Notes: generated from the sequence alone by a model not told the origin. A stretch of 24,959 nucleotides of DNA from Isotricha intestinalis (GCA_023807065.1 JAJJLU010000648.1:1-24959), one strand, 5' to 3'; shown: positions 1 through 9,483, numbered from the stretch's first letter. Made by a program: numbers and translations.

Positions 1-25
1 CAATCCCCAATCCCCAATCCCCAAT
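1..25. repeat. Telomere-like tandem repeat, CCCCAAT units
   Basis: The contig opens with CAAT followed by three full CCCCAAT units and then leaves the pattern at CAATTCTT. A C-rich heptamer running inward from the contig end is what a chromosome's left telomere shows on the plus strand. Ciliate telomeres are short arrays of C4A2-C4A4 type, and CCCCAAT is one base from the hypotrich CCCCAAA. I recall CCCCAAT as the repeat of rumen ciliates but could not check this. The array is short, so the true end may be trimmed. Confidence 0.75.
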
Positions 26-964
26 TCTTAAAAATAATAATTAAATAATAAAAAAAAAATATATCCAATTCCATAAATAAGAATATAATGAATCAATTAA
101 ATAATCCATTTAAATTATTATATTCAAAAAAAATAATTCAGATAGATGTCGTTAGAAAAATATAATGAATTCCATAGATTTAGTAAATTTCATATTCTAA
201 GAAAAATTATTAAGGGAAAATAAATAAAAGTAGTTTATAAAAAATTTTGGAAATATTTCATATATGAATCAAAAAATAAATATTTTAGATTTTAAGAAAT
301 AAAAGGTTTAGATAATGAAAATGAAGATAATATTTTTAAAAAAATATAGATGATATCAATAGATTAATAGTTTTCAATTAGTAACAAAGATTTAGAAAAT
401 CATATCCATATAATTTTGTATTATTTACAAAAAGATGTTTTCTCTCATTAAGAACTTTGCTTTTTTTGAAATATTATTAATCAATAAACAATTTTTTGTT
501 TAATTCATACTGTGAGTATTAATAGAACTATAATTGAAGTTTTATTAAAAGAATAATAAGAAAAAAATGATTGATTATATTTGAAGTTAAAATGGAAAAG
601 AAAAATAAATACTTATTCACCTTTTGAAGTTAATTATTTTTATTAAAAACAAATTTAGGAAAATGAAAAGATTTTGTTAAATACGATGAAATGGACAAAT
701 ATTTCTATTTACAAAATAAAAAGAAGAACACATAGAGATTCTTTTCAATCTATTATTGAACAAATTCAAAATATAATAGTTAAATAATAATTATTCAAGT
801 GTTTAATATATAATTTAATGATTTTTTTTATATAGGGAGTTCAGCTATTTCATAATGAAATTTTTGCTGAGGTTTAAATTATTTTTTAAAATAAATTTTA
901 ATTAATTTAATAAATGATGAATGTAAGAAGAAAATTTTTTTATTTTTGATTTTTTCTAATATAG
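26..964. other. Subtelomeric stretch with no intact gene; possible split or decayed exons
   Basis: No ATG-initiated standard-code frame of useful length is present. On the plus strand one frame from the ATG at 146 runs 211 codons to 778 if in-frame TAA, TAG and TGA are skipped, with first-position G enrichment resembling coding DNA. Candidate phase-0 introns follow: 779-835 (GTTAAA...TATAG) and 872-964 (GTTTAA...ATATAG), with a 36-nt exon at 836-871. A possible 30-nt intron starts near 641. The reading would join in frame to the SSNA1-like exon at 965. Alternative explanations are a decayed gene, several unrecognised short introns, or chance in AT-rich DNA. I recognise no domain. Confidence 0.3.
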
Positions 965-988
965 AATCCTTCATTTAATTCTCCAAAT

Positions 989-1321
989 ATGATAGATATA
1001 ATGCAAGATTTAATAAAAACACTTCAAAGTCTAAAAAATCAAAGAGAAATAATAAATAAAGATATTGAGAATGGAGAAATAATGAAAATGAAAATTCAAG
1101 ATAAACTAAATTCATTTATGGAAGAATTAGATAGAATAAATGAATCTTTAGAAGAAAAAACTCAAATTTTAAGTGTTTATGATAAAATATTATCTGACTC
1201 TGATTCTGCTTATAATAAAATTGTTAAAAGTACCGAAGCTTTGTATAATATGGTTAAAAATGAAGAAAAAAAAGTAAGTGTGAGAAAAGGATATAATTCT
1301 CCTTATAATATTAATGTTTAA
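989..1321 (+). CDS. SSNA1: SSNA1/DIP13-like microtubule-associated coiled-coil protein
   Basis: The 110-residue product is almost wholly coiled coil. It follows the order of SSNA1 (NA14; DIP13 in Chlamydomonas): a helix with a KNQREII segment matching the QKREEL region, then a RINESLEEK motif corresponding to RVNENLARK, then DSAYNKIVKSTEALYNMVK corresponding to the EAAYLKILESSQTLLSVLK end of the human protein. SSNA1 proteins form fibrils at centrioles, basal bodies and axonemes and promote microtubule branching and severing control, so a basal-body role is likely in a ciliate. Length is close to the usual 110-120. The ATG at 989 gives an N-terminus about seven residues shorter than human; the frame is open upstream to a candidate splice acceptor at 964, so an upstream exon could supply another start. 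Stop is TAA; it converges on the next gene with a 60-base gap. Confidence 0.7.
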   Translation: MIDIMQDLIKTLQSLKNQREIINKDIENGEIMKMKIQDKLNSFMEELDRINESLEEKTQILSVYDKILSDSDSAYNKIVKSTEALYNMVKNEEKKVSVRKGYNSPYNINV

Positions 1322-1381
1322 ATCAAATATTTTTTCTTTTTTAAAAAAGAATTATTTATTTAAATATATATTAATTTGTAT

Positions 1382-1954
1382 TTAATTAAAAAATAATATT
1401 ACTAATTTCAAAGTACATAATGTTATAATTACTTTGATCAAAAAATTTAAAATTTGAATATGATATTTTAATTCACTTATTGTAAAATTGGAATTATTTC
1501 TTGTAAAAATATCTTTAAATTTATAAAGAAATAACTTTAATTTTGCCAATGCAGAATAATATTTTTGAAGAAGAGATTTATAAATTTGTTTAAGAAGAGA
1601 GTAAAAAAATTTTAAAGTTTGTTTTTGATTTTCAATCATATTAATAACTTCACATAAATGATACATTTGATAATTTGTTCTTTCAAAAGTCATAAATAAT
1701 TTATCAAAAAAAGAATTAACATTATTATTTAAAAATGGAGGATAAAAAGAATTAAAAGGAGAATAAAAACCAAAATTTAAATTATGATTATAGGGAAGAT
1801 TATTCATTGGTAAATTTAAATTTTCATTATTTAAATTTATAGAAGTATTAATTGTATTATCTTGATTTTCATTTGAATTAATTAATGTATTTATGTCATT
1901 TGTTTGATTAATTTCTGTTTTATTTTGAAATAAATTTTTCACTCTTTGAGACAT
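1382..1954 (-). CDS. Small Asn/Phe-rich protein with C-terminal hydrophobic helix; faint Pex13 N-terminal likeness
   Basis: The gene starts with ATG at 1954 and ends in TAA; 190 residues. Residues 1-60 are Asn/Thr-rich and disordered. Residues about 60-80 are rich in Phe, Tyr, Pro and Asn (FGFYSPFNSFYPPFLNNN). Residues about 80-150 are amphipathic or hydrophobic helices, and the last 20-25 residues form a probable membrane segment ending at FFN. A Tyr/Asn/Pro-rich N-terminus followed by helices beginning VNSFFDKLF recalls the Pex13 N-terminal domain. The likeness is pattern-level only, and no SH3 domain follows. If the organism is a rumen ciliate, a peroxin would be unexpected, so the safer call is an uncharacterised tail-anchored or peripheral membrane protein. 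Confidence 0.6.
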   Translation of the reverse strand: MSQRVKNLFQNKTEINQTNDINTLINSNENQDNTINTSINLNNENLNLPMNNLPYNHNLNFGFYSPFNSFYPPFLNNNVNSFFDKLFMTFERTNYQMYHLCEVINMIENQKQTLKFFYSLLKQIYKSLLQKYYSALAKLKLFLYKFKDIFTRNNSNFTISELKYHIQILNFLIKVIITLCTLKLVILFFN

Positions 1955-2046
1955 TATTTTTAATTATAATTATTTTAAAAAATAAAATAAATAAATTTAA
2001 ATTAAAAGTATGATTTTCTAAGATTTACTTTTAATTATCTTTTTTT

Positions 2047-2208
2047 TTAAATTTTAAATGGTCTTTTTTTCTTTTTTAATTTATTAATTAATGAATTTGT
2101 TGAATGATAAATTTTAATTAATTTATCATTTATTTTACTTACATTAGGAATATCCCCATTTAAATAAGAATTTCTATTTAAATAATTTAGATTATTTCTT
2201 ATATTCAT
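2047..2208 (-). CDS. Possible 53-residue basic protein
   Basis: ATG at 2206-2208 and TAA at 2047-2049 bound a 53-residue frame. The first half is Asn/Leu-rich and the C-terminus is Lys-rich (LKKKKRPFKI). Codons such as GGG GAT ATT CCT AAT GTA AGT look more like this genome's genes than like its T/A-only spacers. The frame stays open about 13 codons upstream of the ATG before a TAA. No homologue is recognised. It lies between the minus-strand gene at 1382-1954 and the plus-strand CRAL-TRIO gene. The remaining bases 2209-2471 are nearly pure A/T and presumably hold the promoter of the latter; I see nothing else there. Confidence 0.35.
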   Translation of the reverse strand: MNIRNNLNYLNRNSYLNGDIPNVSKINDKLIKIYHSTNSLINKLKKKKRPFKI

Positions 2209-2471
2209 TGACACATTTTCATTATGATTACTTTTTTTATTTAAATTTTATTTTATATCACATTCTCATTATTCTAAATAATCTTTCTTCATTATATTTT
2301 TATTATTACTCTATTATTTTTATTCTAAAAATTATAATAACTAAAATCAATAAACTTATTAAAGAAATTAACACATCATTTTTTTTTTTCAATACCTAAA
2401 TAAATAAATAAGTATTTTTTTAATATATAAAAAATAAAACATTAATATAATTTATACATTATTTTCAATAA

Positions 2472-3440
2472 ATGGAAAATTTATATAATCCAGGATTAAT
2501 TCCTTTAAGAGCATATACTTACTATCCAAAAGAAAATGAAAAAATAGATGATTTAATAGGTTTCCCATTACGAAGAATATTTTATGTGAATAAAAATTCA
2601 TTTTCAGAAAAAGAAAAAGAATCAATAACAAAGGTATATATAAAAGCAGAAGAAGAAAATTATAAAATACCAGATGATTATCCAGCTCAGGAAATATTAA
2701 GGCAATTAATTGGAAATGAATATGATATTAATTTAACTTTTGAAAATATAAAATTTGAAATTGAATGGAGAAAAAATAATCTTCCTATTAATTTAAATGA
2801 TGAAATAAATCAAATATTAAATTTAGGTTTTATGTATGTTCATGGAAGAGATAAATGCTTTAGACCTTTAATTTATTTAAATCCTGGAAAATATGATAAA
2901 AATAAATTTCCTTTAGAATCATGGAAAAATAGTATAAATTATTTTATTGAATTTGTTATTAATAATTGTTTAATTAATGGAAGAGTTGAAAATTGGAATG
3001 TTATAATAGACTGTAAAGAATTAAAAATGACAAATTTACCTTTTGATTTAAAAAATATTTTTCTTGAAAATCATAAAGTTTATAGATGTAGATTATATAA
3101 AATGTTTTTAATTAATTTAACTGGAATTTTTGATTTTTTTTGGAATATTACTAAAAAAATAATTGGTCCAGTTATTGAAAAAAAAGCAATTAAAATTGAA
3201 AATAATGATAATTATAAAAATTTATTTGAGATTATAAATAGAGATCAAGTTGAAAAAAAGTATGGTGGAAATGCTCCTGATTTAAATATTGGAGAATATT
3301 TTCCTTTAAAGTTTATAAATAATAATTATTATTGTGAAGAAGAAAAAAATGAAAATAATTATCATCAAAAAGTTGAATTAGATATTTATGAAGATAATGA
3401 GAATAATGAAATATTTTATGAAGCTCCTGAAATGAATTAA
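2472..3440 (+). CDS. CRAL-TRIO (Sec14-like) lipid-binding protein
   Basis: The 322-residue product has a Sec14 layout. An N-terminal helical segment (CRAL-TRIO-N-like) contains the typical EWRKNNLP turn near residue 100. The lipid-binding fold follows from about 115 to 270: YVHGRDKCFRPLIYLNPGK, VENWNVIIDCKEL, YRCRLYKMFLIN, FDFFWNITKKIIGP and QVEKKYGGNAPDL. These correspond to the strand order, the gate helix and the terminal KYGG turn of the family. Such proteins carry phosphatidylinositol, phosphatidylcholine or other hydrophobic ligands between membranes. The C-terminal 50 residues are acidic and disordered. There is no signal peptide or membrane segment, so it is probably cytosolic. Start is the ATG at 2472, stop TAA. 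It converges on the RBR gene with a 143-base A/T spacer. Ligand cannot be inferred. Confidence 0.9.
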   Translation: MENLYNPGLIPLRAYTYYPKENEKIDDLIGFPLRRIFYVNKNSFSEKEKESITKVYIKAEEENYKIPDDYPAQEILRQLIGNEYDINLTFENIKFEIEWRKNNLPINLNDEINQILNLGFMYVHGRDKCFRPLIYLNPGKYDKNKFPLESWKNSINYFIEFVINNCLINGRVENWNVIIDCKELKMTNLPFDLKNIFLENHKVYRCRLYKMFLINLTGIFDFFWNITKKIIGPVIEKKAIKIENNDNYKNLFEIINRDQVEKKYGGNAPDLNIGEYFPLKFINNNYYCEEEKNENNYHQKVELDIYEDNENNEIFYEAPEMN

Positions 3441-3583
3441 AAAAATAATTCTTTTTTATTTCTTTTTATAATTTTAAATTAAAATATTCATTTATTTCTT
3501 CACAAATATATTAACCCTTTTTTGTCTTTTCATAAGAAAAATTAAATATATATTTGTTTGTTGTTAATAATTAAGTAAAATCA

Positions 3584-5083
3584 TCAATTTCCAAAACTAT
3601 AAAAGCAACAGAAAAACATACATTTAAACTTCATTATAATTCTAGAAATAATATATAAAATATAAAAAATAAGATAAATAGGTTGTCCAATTAATCCAGC
3701 TATAATAATTAAAATAATAATACAATAATTTTTATTATGATTATTTTTTTTTAAATAACATTTAACTAATTCATACGATAATCCAAATAAAAAATAAAAA
3801 ACAATAATTAAAACAACAAATAAAAAAGCTAAAACACAGCTTAAAAAATACCAAAGACAATTAATGCAATTATTATCATTTATTTTTTCTGAATTTTTCA
3901 TTCCAGGACATCCAGTAAAATTATATAAATTAAAATGTTCATTACTGCATTCTTCAAGACATAACCAACAAAATTTATAACCACAATTAAAACAAGTTAT
4001 TTCATTATTATCATTATTTTTTTCAATTAGAATATTACATTTAGGACATTGTTTAAAATTATTTTGATTATTAAAATTAAATAACTCAGATAATAATCTT
4101 TTATCTTGAATTTGACATTGAAATTTTCTATGAAAATTTAAAGAACGACATTTATAACAAAAATTATGATTATTATTACATTTAATAAATTCTTCTTCAA
4201 AATTAGTAATTTCTACTATTTCAGGACAATCAGGATAAGGACATTGAACAAAAAATTTATCTGGATTTGATAAAACAATTTTTTGATATTTAAATTTCTT
4301 ATATTTTTTATAGATATTTAAAGAAACATTTTGCTTTATATCATTAGGAGAATATTCTCTTTGACATCCTCCTAATAAACATTTTATATTTAAAACATCT
4401 CCATTTATTATTTTATTTGTTAAATATTTTTTCATACATTTATCACAAAAATAATGATTACATTTTGGAGCAACATTTTCCTTATTTATAAAATTTTCAT
4501 AACATATTGGACATATATTTGGATCATCAAATAATTTTTGAGTTTCTGATGATATTTTTATTTTTCCATATATGAAATCTTGTTTTTTCTTTATTGAATT
4601 TTTAGTTTTTTTTCTTTCTAAATTACAACTTTTTAAAGTATTGTTTTTTTTCAATGATTTTAATTCTGTATCAATTATAATATCATCATCTTTTGTTAAA
4701 GTTCTATTTGAATTATAATCATTTTTTGCTGATATTCTACTATCTTTTCTATTAAATTTATATTCTTCATGTTTTCTTTTTGAATCATTACATATTCCAC
4801 ATATGTTTTTTTTTTTTGATTTACAAAATTTATGATTATAACATTTTTTTATTCTATTATAAGAAATTAAATTTATTGCTTCTTCTACTGAATTAAATTT
4901 ATAATTTTCTAATAAACAAGATAAAGATTCTTTATTATATCCCATATCACATAAATCATTTATTATGTTTGCAAATCCTGTTCTATTAATATATTTAACA
5001 TTTAAAATATTATTTTTATTCTCTTCTGATTTCTTTTTATCATTATTTAAAAGGTTCATTGAGAATTTATCTATTAATGACAT
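3584..5083 (-). CDS. RBR (RING1-IBR-RING2) protein with two membrane segments; RING2 catalytic Cys replaced
   Basis: 499 residues, ATG start, tandem TGA stops. A UBA-like helical region lies at about 36-75 (FANIINDLCDMGY...SVEEAI), followed by a Cys/His cluster at 81-98. RING1 is at 191-240 (CPICYENF, CNHYFCDKC), IBR at about 281-323 (CPYPDCPE, HNFCYKC) and RING2 at 346-379 (CPKCNILIEK, CGYKFCWLC). Two hydrophobic segments follow at about 410-436 and 453-480, as in RNF19/RNF144-type membrane RBRs. RBR E3 ligases transfer ubiquitin through a cysteine in RING2, in HHARI the Cys of IEKDGGCNHMVC. Here the aligned stretch is IEKNNDNNEITC, so the position (about residue 359) is Asn and the following His is Glu. 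The zinc ligands look complete. The fold is therefore likely intact while the thioester step should be absent, suggesting a pseudo-ligase or scaffold. The alignment was made by eye. Confidence 0.9.
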   Translation of the reverse strand: MSLIDKFSMNLLNNDKKKSEENKNNILNVKYINRTGFANIINDLCDMGYNKESLSCLLENYKFNSVEEAINLISYNRIKKCYNHKFCKSKKKNICGICNDSKRKHEEYKFNRKDSRISAKNDYNSNRTLTKDDDIIIDTELKSLKKNNTLKSCNLERKKTKNSIKKKQDFIYGKIKISSETQKLFDDPNICPICYENFINKENVAPKCNHYFCDKCMKKYLTNKIINGDVLNIKCLLGGCQREYSPNDIKQNVSLNIYKKYKKFKYQKIVLSNPDKFFVQCPYPDCPEIVEITNFEEEFIKCNNNHNFCYKCRSLNFHRKFQCQIQDKRLLSELFNFNNQNNFKQCPKCNILIEKNNDNNEITCFNCGYKFCWLCLEECSNEHFNLYNFTGCPGMKNSEKINDNNCINCLWYFLSCVLAFLFVVLIIVFYFLFGLSYELVKCYLKKNNHNKNYCIIILIIIAGLIGQPIYLIFYILYIISRIIMKFKCMFFCCFYSFGN

Positions 5084-5265
5084 TTTTTGAAGTATAGTTA
5101 TAATAAAAAAAGAACTATCATTTTTATAAAAATAATTAATTAACTTTTAATATTTATCAATTTTTAAATAAATATTAATAAATAAATCAAATTTAAATCC
5201 ATAAAAAATATATTTTTATTTAAAAGAAGCCCAAGAATAATTGTATAATGAAACTTAAAAAAACT

Positions 5266-8200
5266 TTAATGTTTTCCTTTTCTACTTTTAACTTCACAAC
5301 TTCCTTTTCTTTCTTTTTCATCTTTTCTTTCTTCATTACTAATATTAGAATATTCTAAATTTTCATGTTCTAAATTTTCACTTTCTAAATTTCCTTCTTT
5401 AGATTTATCATCTTTAACAAAAGAACTTTTATTAAAACTACCTTTAGAAAAAGAATCATCTTTAATATCTTCATCATTATTAATTTGACTAGATTTAATA
5501 TTATATTTTTTTTCATTTCCACTTAAATGATTTTTTCCTTCTTCTTCAATATATACTTTTTCCTTATCATTATCTTCAAAATCATCTTCAATTTCACTTT
5601 TTTTTCCTTTAATAATTTTTTTCCCACTTAAATTATTTTTTCCTTCTTTTTCCATAAATATTTTATTTCCATTATCATTATCAATAATAATATTATTATC
5701 ATTATCAACTTCAATGTTTTCTTTAATTATTCTTCTTCCTCCTTTTCCTTTAAATTTAGAATTTTCATTTCTAAATTCTTCGTTATATAATTTTTGAACT
5801 TCAGGATATAATCCTTTAACATTTTCAACTTTAATAGGATCAAATATATATTTTCTATTAACTTTTTTACAATAACCTGCTTCTGCTAGTTTTTCAGGAC
5901 TCTCATTACTCCACATTCCTAAATCTGTTCCAAATCTTTCAAATTCTTTTAAAACCGAAGAATCTGTTGTTTCTTCTTCTCCAAAAAATTCATTTGCCAT
6001 TTGAAGATATGATACATGTAAATTTTTATACATTAATTCTAATTTTCTTTTTGCCATTATTTTTGCAAATGATATAAAACGCCATTTTCTTATTATTTCT
6101 CTTATAAATCTATTTTCTGTTACTCCTTTAAACATAAAGGTTAATTTAAATAAGTAAAATAATTTATATACTCTACTTATTGGGTTTAATTCATTTATCC
6201 ATTTTTTTATTATGTATTTACGAAGTAATTTATATAATTTATTTAATAAAGGACCTTTTGTTTGTAATATATGTTGAATATCTTTTAAATTATTTAAAAA
6301 ATTCTCTTTTGGATTTTTTAATTGCTTATTTATGTATTCTTTTAAATATTTCATAAATTTATCATATTTTTCAACATTTTTTATTCTGTTAAAAGCATCT
6401 TTCCTTCTTTCTTTTATTTTTCTTTTTAAATATTCAATAAATAAAGGAATTATATATGTTATTGGTTTTCTTATTATTGGTTTCTTTTTTTCTTTTTCTT
6501 TTTTTATATTTATATTATATGGATTATCAATATCTACATATTCATTATCTTCGTTCTCTTCTTCTATTTCTTCTTCACTTTTAAAACCACTTTCATCATC
6601 AATATCATAACTACTACCACTAATATTTTTTTTATTTTTAGTTTTATCTTTTAATTTTTCTTTTGGTTTTCCTTTTAATTTCAGTTCTTTTGATTTATCT
6701 TTTTTATCTCTTGATTTTTCTAAAGATTTTTCAATAGATTTATCTATTGATTTTTCTTTTAATTTATCTAATGGTTTTTTCCTTAAAATTAAATTCTTAT
6801 AATTTTCTTTATCTATTTCATCATCTAATAATCTATCTTTTGGATAAATTGTATGTGCTTTAAATTTAAATTTTGTTGGATTTGATTTTTGACTTCCTTC
6901 TTTTGTAGATTTTGTTATTGATTCTAAATCTTTTAAATGCTTTCTTTTTAATAAATTTACAAATAATTTTTCTTGATCTATTTTTTTTATATCTTCTAAT
7001 TCTTTTATTTTTTTTATTAAATTATCCAAAGCTCTTTGAACATATAATTTATATAATTGCTTAATGAATTTTTCCTTATTTTTATCATCTAAATCTTTCT
7101 TTGTTTTTATTAGTGTATCTCCTAAAACGCTTATTTTCTTTTTTAATTCATAAATTTTTTTTAATCTATTAATAAAATCAATAGCTCTGATATAAGGAAG
7201 ATCATGTAAAAATTTTTTCAAAAGAAAAGCAGAGTTAATAATTTTAATAGAATTCATTTTATTTATTTTATCTAATACTTCAACTAATTGATCTATAGAT
7301 TTTTCCCTTAAATTACTTTTATCTTTTGTATTTTTCCATTTATTTAAATAATGTCTTAATAAGAAATTATTATTTTTATTATTTACTTTATCAAATAAAT
7401 TATCAAGTTTTTTAATTTTATTAATGAAGTTAGTTTTCTTTTGAACATCAGTTAAAGTATTTTTTCTTGAACTTTTTCTTATAACATTATCAAATTTATC
7501 TAAACCAGTTTTAATAGTATATTTCCTTAAAACATCAACTGGTTCGTTGTTAATATAATTTTTTCTTCTTAATAATTTAACTAATTTTCTCCAATTATTT
7601 CTTACTTTTAAATCATTTAATTTTTTCTTTAAATAATTTTTAATTTTATCACTTGCATTTTCTAATTTCTTTGTTTGAGTATTTCTTTTCCAAATTTTTA
7701 ATGCCATTCCTAAATTATTGTTATTATTATTATTTTTTTTAAATACTATTTTTTTTAAAGTTGTTGTTTTCTTTTCATTTTTTTCATCTTCTTTTTTTTG
7801 ATCATCTAATTTTTTTTCTTCATCTTTTTTAATTTTATCTGCTTTTGTTTGCCATTTTTTAATAGCATTTAATATAAATCTTTTCCAAATATCATTATTA
7901 ACATTTAATAATTTATTTAATTTATCATCTTTTGCATTATCTTTTAATTTATTTATAAAATCATTTATATTATTTTTCCTATTATCATGTAATTTATTAA
8001 GAATAGAATTCAAAATAATCATTTTAACATATTTTTTAAATAAATCAAAAGCATATTTCTTATTAGGATTATATTTATTTAAAATATCTACTCCATTCGT
8101 AATATTTTCTTTATTTTTTTCATCCTTTTTATCAACAATAACTTTTTTAATTTTTTTTAAGAAATTTTTTATAATATCACTTTTATCATTAGCAGTATCT

Positions 8201-9483
8201 TTTTTTGAATTATTAACCCATCTCCAAAAATATATTCTTAAAGGATTTCCTCTTTCTCCTCTTTTTCCAAAAATTCCTTCATTTTCATTATTATATATAT
8301 TATTTGGATTTTTAGGATCATAAGGACCAAATTTATCTCCTACTTTATTTAAAACTCCTGATAAACCTAATATTGTATTTTTAAATTTATCTAATGAATC
8401 TTTTTTTTTTTCTACTTCTTTTTTAACTTTATGAGTTCTATAATATTTTTGAATTTTTGTGGCTAAATCATTTAATTTATCTAATAAATCTTTTGTTTTT
8501 TTATTCCAAATTAATAAATAATTTCTTAAATTATCTTCTCTTTCTTTCTTTTCTTTTGTTTCTATTGTTTTTTTTAATGTTGTATTTATTATTTTATTTT
8601 TATGAACATCATTTGTAGTTTTTATAACTTTCTTTAAATATATTTTAATTAAAGTATTTTTTAATTTTCTAAATTTACCTAAATCATTTAATCTTCTTTT
8701 TACTTTTTTTTTTGCTAAATTCACAAAGAATCTATTTATTTTTATATGTAAAACTTTAAATAATCTTGGAAGTATAAATTCTTGAATAATTATTGATGAA
8801 TCATTACATTTTCCTAATTGATTTCTTAATTGCCATTTTCTAAAAGTACTTCTTAATATTTCTTTCATATTATTATCATTTTTATTAAAAATCGAAAGAA
8901 GAATAAAATTTAATTTCTTTAATGTTAATTCTTTTTTCAAAGCTAATGTTTTCCTAAAGAAACTTTGAAGAACTTTTACTTTTAATAAATACTTATCTTT
9001 ATTTTCTTTCCATCTTAATAAAAATTTTCTTAATATATCATTTACATCTTTCCTTTTTATAGTTTTTATTAAATGAGTCAAAACTTGTTTTTTTATTGCA
9101 TCTTGTCCAATTTTAATTAAATTATTTGTATCCAAAAACTTTTGATCAATACCAGGAATTTTTCCTAATGTTTTTTTTAAATTTTTTGATTTTACATTTC
9201 CCTCTTTTAAAATATTTCCAATAAATTTTAAAATATATTTAATAAATAATTTTTTCAATTTATCATAATTTTCTTTTTTAATTTCTTGTTTTTTTGTATA
9301 ATTTTTATTTAAAAATTTTTGAATTTTTTTCACCTTATCATTTAATGTTATTCTTCTAGAATTAGCAAACCATTTTTTTAATGTTCTTCTTATTCTATCA
9401 TCTTTATTATCTGATTTTTTAATAATATATTTTTTTAAATTTTTGTTTGTTGTTTCTTTATTTTTTTTATTTTTTGTAACCAC
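5266..9483 (-). CDS. C-terminal 1,405 codons of the same giant Sfi1-like repeat gene, after one in-frame TAA
   Basis: This frame begins directly after the TAA at 9484-9486 in the same phase; its first codon is GTG and no ATG appears for about 200 codons, so it is not a convincing separate gene. About ten more repeat units occur (TLKKWFANS, ILRKFLLRWKEN, ILRSTFRKWQLR, LLRHYLNKWKN, FIREIIRKWRF), with an IQ motif ATKIQKYYRTHK near residue 350. About 945-1010 is a charged Lys/Glu/Ser repeat (EKSIDKSIEKSLEKS). A distinct segment at about 1170-1280 (MYKNLHVSYLQMANEFFGEE, FERFGTDLGMW) looks like a conserved C-terminal domain. The last 130 residues are acidic and disordered. Final stop TAA. The N-terminal IQ region lies in one half and this C-terminal domain in the other, as expected for one 3,331-residue protein. 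Confidence 0.85.
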   Translation of the reverse strand: MVTKNKKNKETTNKNLKKYIIKKSDNKDDRIRRTLKKWFANSRRITLNDKVKKIQKFLNKNYTKKQEIKKENYDKLKKLFIKYILKFIGNILKEGNVKSKNLKKTLGKIPGIDQKFLDTNNLIKIGQDAIKKQVLTHLIKTIKRKDVNDILRKFLLRWKENKDKYLLKVKVLQSFFRKTLALKKELTLKKLNFILLSIFNKNDNNMKEILRSTFRKWQLRNQLGKCNDSSIIIQEFILPRLFKVLHIKINRFFVNLAKKKVKRRLNDLGKFRKLKNTLIKIYLKKVIKTTNDVHKNKIINTTLKKTIETKEKKEREDNLRNYLLIWNKKTKDLLDKLNDLATKIQKYYRTHKVKKEVEKKKDSLDKFKNTILGLSGVLNKVGDKFGPYDPKNPNNIYNNENEGIFGKRGERGNPLRIYFWRWVNNSKKDTANDKSDIIKNFLKKIKKVIVDKKDEKNKENITNGVDILNKYNPNKKYAFDLFKKYVKMIILNSILNKLHDNRKNNINDFINKLKDNAKDDKLNKLLNVNNDIWKRFILNAIKKWQTKADKIKKDEEKKLDDQKKEDEKNEKKTTTLKKIVFKKNNNNNNNLGMALKIWKRNTQTKKLENASDKIKNYLKKKLNDLKVRNNWRKLVKLLRRKNYINNEPVDVLRKYTIKTGLDKFDNVIRKSSRKNTLTDVQKKTNFINKIKKLDNLFDKVNNKNNNFLLRHYLNKWKNTKDKSNLREKSIDQLVEVLDKINKMNSIKIINSAFLLKKFLHDLPYIRAIDFINRLKKIYELKKKISVLGDTLIKTKKDLDDKNKEKFIKQLYKLYVQRALDNLIKKIKELEDIKKIDQEKLFVNLLKRKHLKDLESITKSTKEGSQKSNPTKFKFKAHTIYPKDRLLDDEIDKENYKNLILRKKPLDKLKEKSIDKSIEKSLEKSRDKKDKSKELKLKGKPKEKLKDKTKNKKNISGSSYDIDDESGFKSEEEIEEENEDNEYVDIDNPYNINIKKEKEKKKPIIRKPITYIIPLFIEYLKRKIKERRKDAFNRIKNVEKYDKFMKYLKEYINKQLKNPKENFLNNLKDIQHILQTKGPLLNKLYKLLRKYIIKKWINELNPISRVYKLFYLFKLTFMFKGVTENRFIREIIRKWRFISFAKIMAKRKLELMYKNLHVSYLQMANEFFGEEETTDSSVLKEFERFGTDLGMWSNESPEKLAEAGYCKKVNRKYIFDPIKVENVKGLYPEVQKLYNEEFRNENSKFKGKGGRRIIKENIEVDNDNNIIIDNDNGNKIFMEKEGKNNLSGKKIIKGKKSEIEDDFEDNDKEKVYIEEEGKNHLSGNEKKYNIKSSQINNDEDIKDDSFSKGSFNKSSFVKDDKSKEGNLESENLEHENLEYSNISNEERKDEKERKGSCEVKSRKGKH

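Noticed and set aside
2208..2399. 63-residue plus-strand frame rich in Phe, Ile and Tyr
   Set aside because: Composition is that of translated A/T spacer; the opposite strand holds a more gene-like frame over part of the region.
6332..6610. Plus-strand frame resembling a membrane protein
   Set aside because: It is antisense to the Lys/Glu-rich part of the giant gene; the apparent membrane segments come from complementing Lys codons.
5266..9483. Treating the 1,405-codon frame as an independent gene with a GTG start
   Set aside because: GTG starts are not expected in a eukaryotic nuclear gene, there is no spacer from the preceding frame, and the repeat unit continues across the TAA.
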